Source: Cunninghamia lanceolata (taxonomy: Eukaryota > Streptophyta > Pinopsida > Cupressales > Cupressaceae). From it: 64,000 nt of DNA. The notes below the pieces were generated by a model. It was given only the letters and a program-made list of their open reading frames with translations, was not told the DNA's origin and did not search any database. This document shows positions 34,651 to 46,308 of the stretch, piece by piece (position 1 is the first letter of the stretch; each line of letters begins with the position of its first letter). The stretch covers positions 1,488,001 to 1,552,000 of the forward strand of contig BSBN01001251.1 in assembly GCA_027924645.1 (NCBI GenBank), written 5' to 3'. Position numbers and translations under genes: made by a program.

Positions 34651-36150
34651 GTGAAATTAGTGGTAAATTCAACAAAGGCAAGTCATTTAACCTTAAATAT
34701 CTATTCAACTAACTTGCAAGATATCATATCACTTTCAACACCATTTAATAGTCCTATTCCTCAAGTTAACACTAGCCAATCAAGCCTAGTAGTTTCATCT
34801 TCCCCATTTTTCATAATATTTTCATCTACCCTAATAAATTTACTATAATTTTTCCACTTCTCATAGGGAGGCAATCAAGCCCATAAGCTAAATAAATCTT
34901 ATATTTCATAAGATCTATAAAAGATTGAAGCCTCCTTATGATATTACTAAAGTTATTTTGATGAAGACATATTTGAAAGTGCTAGATTCATTGGCTTCCA
35001 TGTTTGTGAGGAAAAATATTCCAGATCCCATGCCTCAAAATAATCTTGTTATATTTTCTCAATTGTACACATGGTCTTGTAAGGTGGAGCAAGATATGAT
35101 ACCTCAAAACTATAACCTTGCTCCATTAACCTTGTTTAGACAACCAATTATGAATAATTAAATTCTACTGATTAATCAAGCTTTGATGCAAGGCACCCCA
35201 CTGTTCAACCCTATTCCTAATGCTACAAACCAAATTAGAAAATTAATACAATGCCAATGGGTCAAGTATATCCTTAAGTAAACAATTAACAACAAATTCC
35301 AACATGTTATGTGAATGTGATTTCTGGAAACCCATACAATTTTGCATTTAATTTTGAATAGTTCAATCCTACCCAACTCAACATCATGACACTAGGAAAC
35401 ACCATAAGAAATCATAGTTTGTCATTGGGTAACATGCAAGGTATCCCATCTTTTCTTAATAACATAGTGGCTAACAGTGCTCTCAACACGGTTGCTAGTG
35501 TGAACAATCAACTAGTTGGTCCCACTTTTCTTAATACTAGATAGGCACTATCTCCCAATGCAACTATGACACAATAAGAGTATCCTCAAGAAATAAGCAG
35601 TAATATAAAACTTGAAAGTCTAAATAAAAAGTTGTCTAATGAGATGATATTTCTCTATTAGTAAATATTACAAAATCAAACAATGAGTAGTAGTGGTTAG
35701 GGAAGAATTGCCAACTTACAAATATCTAATAGGCTATAGAATACAAACCAAATTATGGAAATGTACCAATGCATATTGATGACAAATCTAACACTAGTCA
35801 AGTGAACTTAGAAAATTTAGTAAATTTAGCACTTCCCAACTGGTGTAGAATACATGACACTACTAATCATGGGGAAGTAAATTATCTATAATTTTCTATT
35901 TCCCTCAAGGTTGTATAGAAGGAAATAAACAATAAGGTAGTTGTAGTTGCTCCTAAGAATTCAACAATTGTTAATTAGTGTCTAGGAACTACTATTGACT
36001 CTCCAAGTATTTGAGATTCCCCAAAAAGAAGAAAATGAGATTGATTTATCTTTAGAGGAAATTAAGGTAGTCGGAAAGGTCACCAAAGGGCATTCATACC
36101 TTTTGAGGAGTAATGCTAAAAATCTTCACTTTGTCAATCTCTTTGCACAA
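34651..36150 (+). pseudogene. F-B gag-like remnant
   Basis: Broken frames. 34925-35161 (YDITKVILMKTYLKVLDSLA, then MPQNNLVIFSQLYTW) is followed by Asn/Pro-rich text and, near 35830, CRIHDTTNHGEVNY: a Cys-x2-His-x4-His-x4 arrangement with Tyr at the last position. This resembles the CHHC-type knuckle at the end of Tat-like gag proteins (compare the NEYCEYHR motif in P and M). The downstream part is shared with F-A at 7.7 kb. Stops in every frame; gag identity is an inference. Confidence 0.45.
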
Positions 36151-36544
36151 CATTTATACTCCTCCTAATCCCAACGCAAGTAAAAATTCTTATCCACATA
36201 AGGTGTAACATCACTTTCCTTAATACACAAGATTTAACATAAACATTCATCTTAAACAAGAGATTAGTTAACAATATGATTATGCAAATCGAAATTTAAC
36301 CATAATGATTCATTATCATTTCATCAATTAAGCATGTTATTCTAAATAGAATATTACAAAGCTTACAATACAATAATCATTTACATATCTTCAGTGAGTA
36401 ACCATCACTATTCATGTACAAGTTATGCCCAAGGCATCAAAATCAATTTATACATTACAATAGACAAACTGGTCATAAATACAAACATTGTATCTGGAAC
36501 CAAAGACATATGTCTTCATAAGCCTCAGCTTGTCTCATGCTTGG
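35763..36544 (+). mobile_element. F-B segment duplicated at 7700-8481
   Basis: Collinear with F-A from GTACCAATGC to CATGCTTGG. Here the sequence continues on both sides without interruption, so it is the 'empty site' for E1 on its left and for E3 on its right. Confidence 0.8.
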
Positions 36545-37960
36545 GAGGAAGAGCATCATCTTGGTTCTTTTCCACCAACCACAGACCTACGGTCCCCCAC
36601 TCAACTTCCTAACTGGAAGTGGCCCTACATTTCATGGAAAGGTTAGGTATTAGGAACCATTAGGTTAGCCATTTGAGTATCTAGTGTTGTGTCCTTCCTA
36701 ATGTCTCAGGGTCACACAACTATAGATCCACTCTAGCTATGTATGACACTACTAGAGACATTAAGCCATCTGGAGCATTGTGGACCGACAATGCATGTAG
36801 AGATGGATGCATTACTTTGGCCAAAGATTTACATACATATATATTTTACAATGAACGTAGTCATATGTCCACCACCCTTACTCAACTTAGAATTTGTCTC
36901 ATCCTACAATAGGCTTAGTTTGACCTTTCACTCTAGGTCTAGTAAAATGTGAATTCAGTTCAATTCATAGTCTAGTACCAGGACAATCGACTCCTATCTT
37001 AGGAGTTCATCAAATATAATGGGTTGCTTTTGCAACAAGGAACTTGTGATTCCTTGTCACCCTGTTCCAGTTTTCCAAAATGTCAAAATGTTCAAGTTTT
37101 CCAACTTCTGACCTTCCTAGGTTCACCATTTCATGTTGACCTTTCACAAGGTTTACATTCAAATTTAGGACATTTAAGACTTATGTCATAATAGTCTAAT
37201 AAGACAATCTTACTAGAAAGACTCTATCACAAGCATCCTCATGGGTTTTAATATCTTATACCTCATTTGTGAAGTATGGCCATTCGTAAAGAGATGGCTT
37301 CCATTTCTATTGAAATACAAGAGTTTCATACTAACCATAATATTCATTCTCATAGGTATATAACTATCCAGGACAAATAGTTCCTCCAATAAATTTGACA
37401 GACACTTAATGGTGCCTACAAGGTAATACAACTTACCTCTTATCTAGTTTCTCCTTTTTCAACAAGGAGTCAACATATCTTTTAAATACATAAGATGTAT
37501 CATAGTTATCATAATAACTATCATTAACAGTCAAGCTCTGTTATAGGGAATCTATGACTCCACGTCACCTTATTCCACTTTCTAAACATAACAAATGTCA
37601 AACCATATTCACCACCCTAGGTCTAACCATAGTTCACATTTCCAATTTTAACTATCTTATAGGTTAGAGTTATATTCTTGATGCTCTAGGCATACCCTGC
37701 CGTAACAGAAAATAGAATGGTTTCATAATGACTGACAACTCAAATTGACCCATGTGAGCTTTTAGTAATAAGCACTATCTCATAATGTCCATTCATAAGT
37801 AAGATAGAGATTTGTTAAGACTTGTAATAGTAGACTATGTTCTTTAATAATACACTACCTCCTTACTCGAGGGTTATTCATGTATGGCCTCAGTTATTTT
37901 ATTAACCTTATTACCACCATCAGGTTCCATGAAATATAATATAAGAACTATTGAGTGCTA
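36545..37960. other. Non-coding; nothing recognised
   Basis: No plausible gene on either strand. Phrases such as GTCACCYTRTTCCA recur loosely near 37055 and 37565, suggesting an old internal repeat. Confidence 0.4.
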
Positions 37961-37965
37961 CTAGT

Positions 37966-39065
37966 TGTGTATAGGAGTAAAATCGAGATCGAATGATAAT
38001 CAAAACAATGAAATAATCAACAACTCAAATCCTATAACATCAAGATAACAATCTAAGAAAACAACCAAATAATCAATGAATAATACCAAAAACAATGAAA
38101 GCTTTCACCTACCTTGTATTGTTATCTTGGTTGAATGTGGATTGCTTCATAAATTGTGAAACCATGTTTGCAACAAGCGGATGTAGATTGTGTTTGTGCT
38201 CAAAGGTGCTCAATGTGCTCAACGATACGATGTATGCTTAATGCGCTGTAGGGAGGCAAAAGCTTAAATGATCGAAGAGATCATAATGCTGAATGATCGA
38301 AGAGGGTTTGTGAAGAAGATGAGGGGGGTTTATATAGATTTCAATAAAGATCAATCAACGGTCCAGATAATTCAATAGAATCAAAGGTTGAGATAAATCT
38401 AAAATTCATGATGAATGTGCACCTGACATGTGTCACACAAAAAGTTATTTTTGTTTAAGTTAATTGCTTTTTGATAATAGACATGGATTTGATTTCATAA
38501 ATTAGAATGTTTTTTTTTTTAAATTTAAGAGTTGTTGATAAAAACAAGATTGATTAAGTCAATTAACTCAACTTGTAATTTACTTTTTGCATGATTTGAG
38601 ATAAATTAAATAATAAATTATTTAATTTTGTGTGCATGATGAACAAGATTTATTTTTAGAGGAATAAGCAAGATATTAAAGAAAATTAAATAAATAAATT
38701 TATTCAATTGTTGTGCAAGATTAGAGGAATAAATAAAATATTAGATTATATTTTATTTTTAGAGATTGAGATAATTTAAATAAATTTGAATAATTTATTT
38801 AAATTTGGAAGACTAATTTGATTCAATTAAATAATTTAGAATTATTTAGTTGTAGAAGAATAAAGTTGACTTTGATTTAAATTAATTAAATAAATATAAT
38901 TGATTCAACTAATGTTGAATTTTGGAGTTTTGGAAGAATTTGATGATTTTGATGAAATGAATTAAATAATTAGATTATTCAATTAATTGTTGAAATGTGA
39001 GTGATTAGACAGATTAGATGAAAATGCAAGTGATTCGAAGACATGGTCTTTTTTAGGTGTCTACA
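37966..39065 (-). repeat. M 3' LTR (1100 bp)
   Basis: On the minus strand it runs from TGTAGACACC (39065) to CTATACACA (37966). It is homologous to both P LTRs, including the TATA region, the Phe/Leu-rich leader-like tail and the ATTAAATAATT hairpin cluster. The flank CTAGT (37961-37965) would be M's target duplication; its partner lies outside the window. Confidence 0.85.
38329..38336 (-). promoter_or_regulatory. M LTR TATA box
   Basis: Minus strand TATATAAA in CTATATAAACCCCCC, the same context as in both P LTRs. Confidence 0.65.
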
Positions 39066-39080
39066 TTTTGCCCCTCTTTG
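39066..39080 (-). promoter_or_regulatory. M polypurine tract
   Basis: Minus strand CAAAGAGGGGCAAAA directly before the LTR, identical to the P tract at 58843-58857. Confidence 0.85.
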
Positions 39081-41272
39081 ATGCAATGCAGTTCATAGCG
39101 TTGCTTCAAAGAAAATGATTGTTGAAGACATGATACAATATTGATGCCCCATTGTAGCTAGCTGCCCCTATGTAGTTGGCATAAGATGCCCCCTTGAGAG
39201 GAAAGATAGGGAAGTGACAGAAGAACTGGGTTGATGCTCGACTAGAAGATTGTGTTGGAGACAGACAAGGTTGGATAGATGGCAACTGACACAATGAAGA
39301 TGATAGATAGAAGAAAGTGGAGATAGAATAGAACATGATAGAAAGACTATTGACCGATCTTTGCTTGAAAAACTATATCATAATTTAGATAAATGGATGG
39401 TTAAATGGATGAGCTTGTTGCAACAGTTTCGCAAATGTTTATAAAGAGCAATCCTTACTTTGATATAGCACATGGATAGTTTGCCACCAAGTTATAAAAG
39501 ACCAAGGGGTTGTGATATCCAAGTGCGAGGACGTTGACTCTGCAAGCAAGTGGTTTGAACTTAGATCCCTTAGACATAATATAACCTTGTTGGACATGTG
39601 AATGCGCCATAATCTTGAACATAAAATAAACTTCAATACATAAATACAAGAAGAATATTAATATGTAAGATGCTAGGTCATAACACTACTAAGAAAGATA
39701 GAAGATCATTCCTCAGACACGGCACACAAAAGCAATGACTATGCCCCAAATCCATACTGCATCACAACATACCAAGATATAGATAAATCAAGGTAGTCGT
39801 GAATAGGTAATGGGAAAGGAACAAAAAGATAAACCAAAAAGCAAATTGATTGACTTACAAAGTAAACATACAACCAACATATTCTCTTGCCAAAGAGGTT
39901 GCTCAGGGTAGATTGGATTAGTTGGGTAGATAACAACATTATTGTAGGAATGGTGTGTCTGTTAAAGGGTGTTATCTATTGAAAGGATAATGTCTGGTTT
40001 TACGAAATGCAACATGTCGTATAAGACACTTGGTCTAGTTTCAATCATGGGACATCCTGTATAAGACAATTGTGTTGATTTTTTGCTTGGTTGAAGTTGA
40101 TTGATGTAGCAGATGTTGGCAATCGATATGTAGGACAACATATGGCTCTGCAAGTAGGTTTCTTTGCTTCAGGTTGGTTGAGTACTTTTTCTTTGAAAAA
40201 ATGTGTTTGTTTGTTGTTTTGTTGCTTGAGTTAGTCAAGTCAAGGTGAATGGATTGTGATAAATGGAAGACTAGAAAGATGACATGTCAATGGATTGAAA
40301 TGGGTGAAGAATGATGAATCAAATGTGCCTGAGTACTAGATACTTCCTTCATTTTCCAGACTACCTACATACCCTGTATCCACGGAATCAAGGCACATTA
40401 CGATGAAAGATGAAAGATGATAATATGTAGTTCTGGGTAGAGTGATGAGTGGGTCAAGGTGTTTGAGCTTAAGTTGGGGAAATGATGATATCTTATGTAC
40501 CTGAGTACTGGAAACTTCCTTCATATTCCAGACTGCCTACACACCCATATCCATGGGATCAAGGTACCTTAAGATTGAGATGAGATAATATGTAGTTCTG
40601 GCTTGTGTGTGATGATGTAGGAAAAGTGTTGTCATTGTGGGGAACACTATATCCCTAGATCAACACAAGGATGAAGGTGTCTAGTTTCAGAAATGAAACA
40701 CCTCATATAAGATGCTTGCTCTGGTTTCAAGCATGTGATAATCTATATAAGACATTTGATATGGTTGATTGGTTTGGTTTGATGTGTTTGTGTTTTCATT
40801 TGTGTTTGAAGGTTTGAAGTGTTTGTGTGTTTATTTTGATGGTGAAGGATTTGAAGGGTTTGTGAACCATGAACAAGGATCCATTCCTAGACCTAGGTTA
40901 AGGAAAGAGTTGCCCCCATTCTGGTAGAGGAAGACATAGATAACTTGACATAGGATACCAAACGTAAGATAAGTGATAACTGACATGGGATGACGACGAT
41001 GAACATTGACAAATTTTCAAGCTATTCTACATAGGGAGATGGAAATGTAAACAAGGTCAATGGTTTTATTATGGATGGATGGATTTTATTATGAAAGAGA
41101 CATGGAATGAACAAGACTGGATAGATGACAGATGTTGACTCTACACATAGTGCCTGTTTGCCAGGTTTTCACTATGGTACTTATCCAAGGTGCCTGTTTA
41201 CCAGGTTTTCACCATAGATGAATTGTTTTTGTTTTTGTTTTTATTTTTTGTTATTTTTTTTTACTCTGAGGA
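39081..41272 (-). other. M region between integrase and 3' LTR
   Basis: About 2.2 kb, collinear with P 56707-58842. It has paired repeats: a roughly 70-bp block at about 40325-40400 and 40493-40570 (CCTGAGTACT...TCCAGACTRCC), a second pair near 39998-40070 and 40680-40760 (CGTATAAGACACTTG-like), and GTGCCTGTTTRCCAGGTTTTC twice at 41150-41215. A short frame at 39455-39649 has a counterpart in P (58275-58496). Confidence 0.6.
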
Positions 41273-43611
41273 TCAAGCATAGAACTTCTTGAGATGAACA
41301 CTATTGAGTGGCTCATCTAAAGGGTTGCCTTTAGGTGTTGCTAAAGTATAAGCACCTGATCCATATGATGTTGTGATAACAAAGGGTCCTAACCAATTAG
41401 GCTCAAACTTACCCTTCTTTTCTCGATCTGCTTGATTTCTCTAATTTTTTTAGGACAAGATCACCGAAATTAAAACTTTCTTTGATCTTCTTGTTATAGT
41501 TACGCTAGAGGCAGTTTTGATATACATGGAGATGATTAAGCGTGGCAAGGCACCTCTCATCTATTAGTTCTAGCTCAGCTAATCTAGAAGTGTGGTACTC
41601 CTCTCCATCAATCAAGTTCTGCATGGATACTCTGAGGGATGGAATCTCGACCTCTATAGGTAGAATGGCTTCAAAGTCATAAACCAAGGCATAGGTTGTG
41701 GCACCAGTTGGTGTTTTGATACTAGTGCAGTAGGCCCATAGGGCAGGATTGAGTTGCAAGTGCCAATCACGACCAGCTTCATTAACTATTTTCTTGAGGA
41801 TTTTGAGAATGGTTTTGTTGGAAGCCTCGGCTTGGTCATTACTCTATGGATAGTAGGGAGTGTAAAAGCGATGTTGGATATTGTATTGGGTGTATAAGGC
41901 ATGGACATCTTGATTTTTGAATGGTCTCCCATTATCAGTGGCAATGGCTTGGGGGATACCATACCGGAAAATGAGGTAGTTAAGGATAAACTTGGCTATT
42001 TGCTTACCGGTGATATATGTCATGGGAATGGCTTCGACCTACTTTGTGAAATACTCAGTGGCAGTAATGATAAATTTATGGCCATTGGATGAGGATGGGG
42101 GGATTTGTCCTATGAGGTCAAGACCTCATTGTGAAAACAACCATGGAGTAGTCACAGGTTTTAATTCATGAGCTGGTGCATGAATCAAATCTCCATGTTG
42201 CTGGCATTGTAGACACTTCTTAGCAAACTATAAAGCATCTTATTCTATTGTAGGCCAATAATAACTTGTTCTGAGTATCTTCTTAGTGAGATTAGGACCG
42301 GTAGAATGTGCACCACAGACACGTTCATGTATGTCTTGTAAGGTAGCATCGACTTCTTCTGCGTTATTACATCGTAAGAGGATACCATCGAGACTCCGGT
42401 GATAGAGTGTATCACCCAGAATAGTGTAACAGGAGGATTGACAGATAAAAGTTTTATGTTGGGTTGTGGATAGTTCAAAGGGAAAGGTGTCATGTTTAAA
42501 GGTATTCATAGATATCTTCGTACCATGGAATTGGGACCAACAAGTTCACAGATGATTTTAGTAGTTGGAACATTGACGGTTGGTATTAACAATTATTCAA
42601 TCAAGAATTCACATTTCTATGTGTTTGCAGGCATATCTGTAAGTGACCCCACAGAAGCCATAGAATCTGCAGCTTTGTTATGCTCTCTTAGAATTTTCTC
42701 AAAAGTGATGCTAGAAAAGTGTGGTTTGTAAGCATCCACTAGTTGTTTGTAGGGAACCAACTTTTCATCCTTTGTTTGGTACTCATCTGTGACTTTTTGA
42801 ATGACTAGTTGTGAGTCTCCATAAACCTGTAGTTCTTTTATTTCCCAATGGATGCTATATGGAGACCTATGAGGAGTGCTTCATACTCAGCTATGTTATT
42901 AGTGCAAGGAAATGCAAGCCGATATGACTTTGGATATAGTCATTTTGTGGTGTGATAAAAAGGATGCCAACCCCTGATCCATGTTGTGTGTAGGAACCAT
43001 CAAAATACAATTTCCACATTATCGAGGTAGAAAGAGTGAAGAGATTCTCATCCATAAAATTAGATACCATAGGATGTACATCTATCATGGGTGCTTCTGC
43101 TAGTTGATCTGTTAGGGCTTGTCCCTTGATTGCTTTATGATCCACATACTCAATGTCAAACTCACTAAGGATCATGACCCATTTAGCTAGTTTGCCTGTG
43201 AGAACTGCTTTTGCTAGGAGATACTTTAATGGATCAATTTTGGCTATTAGATTTGTGTGTTGGTTTAGCATGTAATGCCACAACTTCTGGGAAGTGAACA
43301 CTAAGGCTAAACAAGCTCTTTCCATAGGTGAATAATTGAGTTCATAACCCACTAAGGTTTGACTGATATAATAGATTGCATGCTCTTTTCTTGACTCATC
43401 ATGCTATGCGAGAAGAGCCCCTAGGGCTGCAGTTGTAGTTGAGATGTACAAGATCAAAGGCCTATCAATGACTAGTGGTACTAATATAGGAGGTGTAGCT
43501 AGATATTCCTTGAGTTGATCAAATGCTGCTTGACATTTATTGTCCCACCGAAATGAGACATCCTTTCAGAGCGAGTGTTGAAAAGGTTGGCATTTATCTG
43601 CTAACTGTGAG
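41273..43611 (-). pseudogene. M pol, distal part: RNase H domains and integrase
   Basis: Read right to left. A first RNase H (YELNYSPMERACLALVFTSQ, then AKWVMILSEFDIEYVDHKAI) is followed by a second RNase H-like domain (MWKLYFDGSYTQHGSGVG; NNIAEYEALLIG), the double arrangement known in Tat/Ogre-type Gypsy elements. Integrase follows: an HHCC region (HSTGPNLTKKILRTSYYWPT, then KKCLQCQQHG), the core with GLDLIGQ, TDNGRPFKN (Asp codon 41934-41936 intact) and QAEASNKTI (Glu codon 41826-41828 intact), and a C-terminal YNKKIKE...GDLVLKK segment ending in a stop near 41273. TAG stops and a 1-base frame break near 42925 make it non-functional. The preceding RT part is on the far side of P, from 59975. 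Confidence 0.85.
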
Positions 43612-44228
43612 TGTAGACACCCAAAAATGACCATGTCTTCGAATCACTTGCATTTCATCAAATTTGTCTAATCACCTGCATTTCAACGTTAGTTAAATAA
43701 TCTAATTATTTAATTAAGTTCATTAATTTCATCAAATTCTTCCAAAACTCCTAAATTCGACATTAATTGAATAAATTCCATTTATTTAATTAATTAAATC
43801 AAAATCAACTTTATTCTTCTAAAATTAAATAATTTTTATTATTTAATTAAATCATTATCCTCTTTCAAATTTCAAGTCTACATTAATTAAATAAATCCAA
43901 TTATTTAATTAATTCATCAAATTCTTTCTTATCTACAATTAAATAATTTACATTATTTAATTAAATCAATTGTTCTTCCAAATTTAAATAAATCATGCAA
44001 ATTTATTTAAATTATCTCAATCCTCTAAAAATAAATAAAATCAAGTATTTTATTTATAATCTTCATATCTTATATATTATTTAAAATAATGTACAATCAA
44101 TTAAATAAATTTATTTATTTAATTTCAATTATCTTTCCAATTCCTCTAAAAATATCATGTTAACTCATGTGCACAATCAGTCTTATTTTTAGAACTCTAA
44201 AAAAGGCAAAACTAAAGTTAAGTTAATT
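42741..44228. repeat. Tandem duplication, unit 1 (M pol plus P LTR start)
   Basis: Consists of 42741-43611 (M pol) joined to 43612-44228 (first about 617 bp of the P LTR, TGTAGACACC onward). It is almost identical to unit 2; I see only about ten differences, including one single-base indel near 42925. The breakpoint lies in the shared word TAGTTGTTTG. Confidence 0.92.
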
Positions 44229-45100
44229 AGTTGTTTGTAGGGAACCAACTTTTCATCCTTTGTTTGGTACTCATCTGTGACTTTTTGAATGACTAGTTGT
44301 GAGTCTCCATAAACCTGTAGTTCTTTTATTTCCCAATGGATGCTATATGGAGACCTATGAGGAGTGCTTCATACTCGGCTATGTTATTAGTGCAAGGAAA
44401 TGCAAGCCGATATGACTTTTGGATATAGTCATTTTGTGGTGTGATAAAAAGGATGCCAACCCCTGATCCATGTTGTGTGTAGGAACCATCAAAATACAAT
44501 TTCCACATTATCGAGGTAGAAAGAGTGAAGAGATTCTCATCCATAAAATTAGATACCATAGGATGTACATCTATCATGGGTGCTTCTGCTAGTTGATCTG
44601 TTAGGGCTTGTCCCTTGATTGCTTTATGATCCACATACTCAATGTCAAACTCACTAAGGATCATGACCCATTTAGCTAGTTTGCCTGTGAGAACTGCTTT
44701 TGCTAGGAGATACTTTAATGGATCAATTTTGGCTATTAGATTTGTGTGTTGGTTTAGCATGTAATGCCACAACTTCTGGGAAGTGAACACTAAGGCTAAA
44801 CAAGCTCTTTCCATAGGTGAATAATTGAGTTCATAACCCACTAAGGTTTGACTGATATAATAGATTGCATGCTCTTTTCTTGACTCATCATGCTATGCGA
44901 GAAGAGCCCCTAGGGCTGCAGTTGTAGTTGAGATGTACAAGATCAAAGGCCTATCAATGACTAGTGGTACTAATATAGGAGGTGTAGCTAGATATTCCTT
45001 GAGTTGATCAAATGCTGCTTGACATTTATTGTCCCACCGAAATGAGACATCCTTTCAGAGCAAGTGTTGAAAAGGTTGGCATTTATCTGCTAACTGTGAG
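44229..45100 (-). pseudogene. M RNase H fragment, duplicated copy directly abutting P
   Basis: Same double RNase H coding segment as 42741-43611, but without the 1-base break, so 44326-44841 is open for 171 codons, from MGYELNYSPMER through the second domain's NNIAEYEALLIGLH. This copy, not the one at 43.6 kb, is physically next to P. Confidence 0.85.
45096..45100. repeat. P target-site duplication, left copy (GTGAG)
   Basis: GTGAG directly precedes TGTAGACACC. The partner is at 59975-59979. Confidence 0.88.
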
Positions 45101-45838
45101 TGTAGACACCCAAAAATGACCATGTCTTCGAATCACTTGCATTTCATCAAATTTGTCTAATCACCTACATTTCAACGTTAGTTAAATAATCTAATTATTT
45201 AATTAAGTTCATTAATTTCATCAAATTCTTCCAAAACTCTTAAATTCGACATTAATTGAATAAATTCTATTTATTTAATTAATTAAATCAAAATCAACTT
45301 TATTCTTCCAAAATTAAATAATTTTTATTATTTAATTAAATCATTATCCTCTTTCAAATTTCAAGTCTACATTAATTAAATAAATCCAATTATTTAATTA
45401 ATTCATCAAATTCTTTCTTATCTACAATTAAATAATTTACATTATTTAATTAAATCAATTGTTCTTCCAAATTTAAATAAATCATGCAAATTTATTTAAA
45501 TTATCTCAATCCTCTAAAAATAAATAAAATCAAGTATTTTATTTATAATCTTCATATCTTATATATTATTTAAAATAATGTACAATCAATTAAATAAATT
45601 TATTTATTTAATTTCAATTATCTTACCAATTCCTCTAAAAATATCATGTTAACTCATGTGCACAATCAGTCTTATTTTTAGAACTCTAAAAAAGGCAAAA
45701 CTAAAGTTAAGTTAATTGGCTTTAATTTATCTTATTTTCATCAACTCATGAATTAGAAGAAAAAGCATTCTAATTTATGAAATCAAAATCTACCTTTATC
45801 AAAAAAGTAATTATCTTAATAAAAATACATTTTTGGAG

Positions 45839-45850
45839 TGACACGTGTCA
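45839..45850 (+). promoter_or_regulatory. G-box palindrome TGACACGTGTCA upstream of TATA
   Basis: A perfect 12-bp palindrome with a CACGTG core, about 90 bp before the TATA box, a typical position for bZIP/bHLH factor sites in plant promoters. It reads TGACACATGTCG in the P 3' LTR and TGACACATGTCA in M. Confidence 0.6.
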
Positions 45851-45938
45851 TGTGCACATTCAGCATGAGTTATTTGATTTATCTCAACCATTCATTTTAT
45901 GGATTTATTTCATCCGTTGATCGATCGTGTTTGAAATC

Positions 45939-45946
45939 TATATAAA
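45939..45946 (+). promoter_or_regulatory. P 5' LTR TATA box
   Basis: TATATAAA followed by CCCCCCTCATC. The same motif and context occur in the P 3' LTR (59625-59632) and in M. Confidence 0.75.
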
Positions 45947-46291
45947 CCCCCCTCATCTCCTCTACAAATCCTCTTCGATCATTTATTCTCAAGCATTCAT
46001 TTACAGCGAATTGAGTATACATCGCATCGTTGAGTACTTCGATCTTTTGAACACACACACAACTTACATCCACTTGTTGCAAACATGGTTTCGCAACGTT
46101 ATTGAGCAATCTACATTCATACAAAGAGAACTATACAATCTAGGTGAAGTCTTTCTTGTTTTAAATTGATTTATTCATTGATATTAGATTTTTACTTAGA
46201 TTGATCTCTTTATGTTATGGGTAATTGAGTTGTTATTATCATTGCTTTGTGATTTTATCATTTGACCTCTCGATTTTTCTCATACACATTT

Positions 46292-46308
46292 TGGCACGCT
46301 CAGTGGGA
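46292..46308 (+). promoter_or_regulatory. P primer-binding site
   Basis: TGGCACGCTCAGTGGGA starts three bases after the LTR end. It has the TGG start expected for a tRNA CCA tail but is not the initiator-Met type. I do not assign the tRNA. Confidence 0.65.

Larger units (their letters stand above)
44229..45717. repeat. Tandem duplication, unit 2
   Basis: Consists of 44229-45100 (M pol) and 45101-45717 (start of the intact P 5' LTR). Homology to unit 1 ends after GTTAATT at 45717, where the LTR simply continues. Confidence 0.92.
45101..46288 (+). repeat. P 5' LTR (1188 bp)
   Basis: TGTAGACACC...CATACACA. Its first 600 bp hold several AT-only inverted repeats of the type AATTAAATAAT-TTTTT-ATTATTTAATT. 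It is 71 bp longer than the 3' LTR, which has an internal deletion. A short frame at 45927-46169 lies over the transcribed part and is not called. Confidence 0.92.

Noticed and set aside
43612..44228. A separate truncated or solo LTR
   Set aside because: It is the LTR part of tandem duplication unit 1, identical in layout to 45101-45717, with no target duplication of its own.
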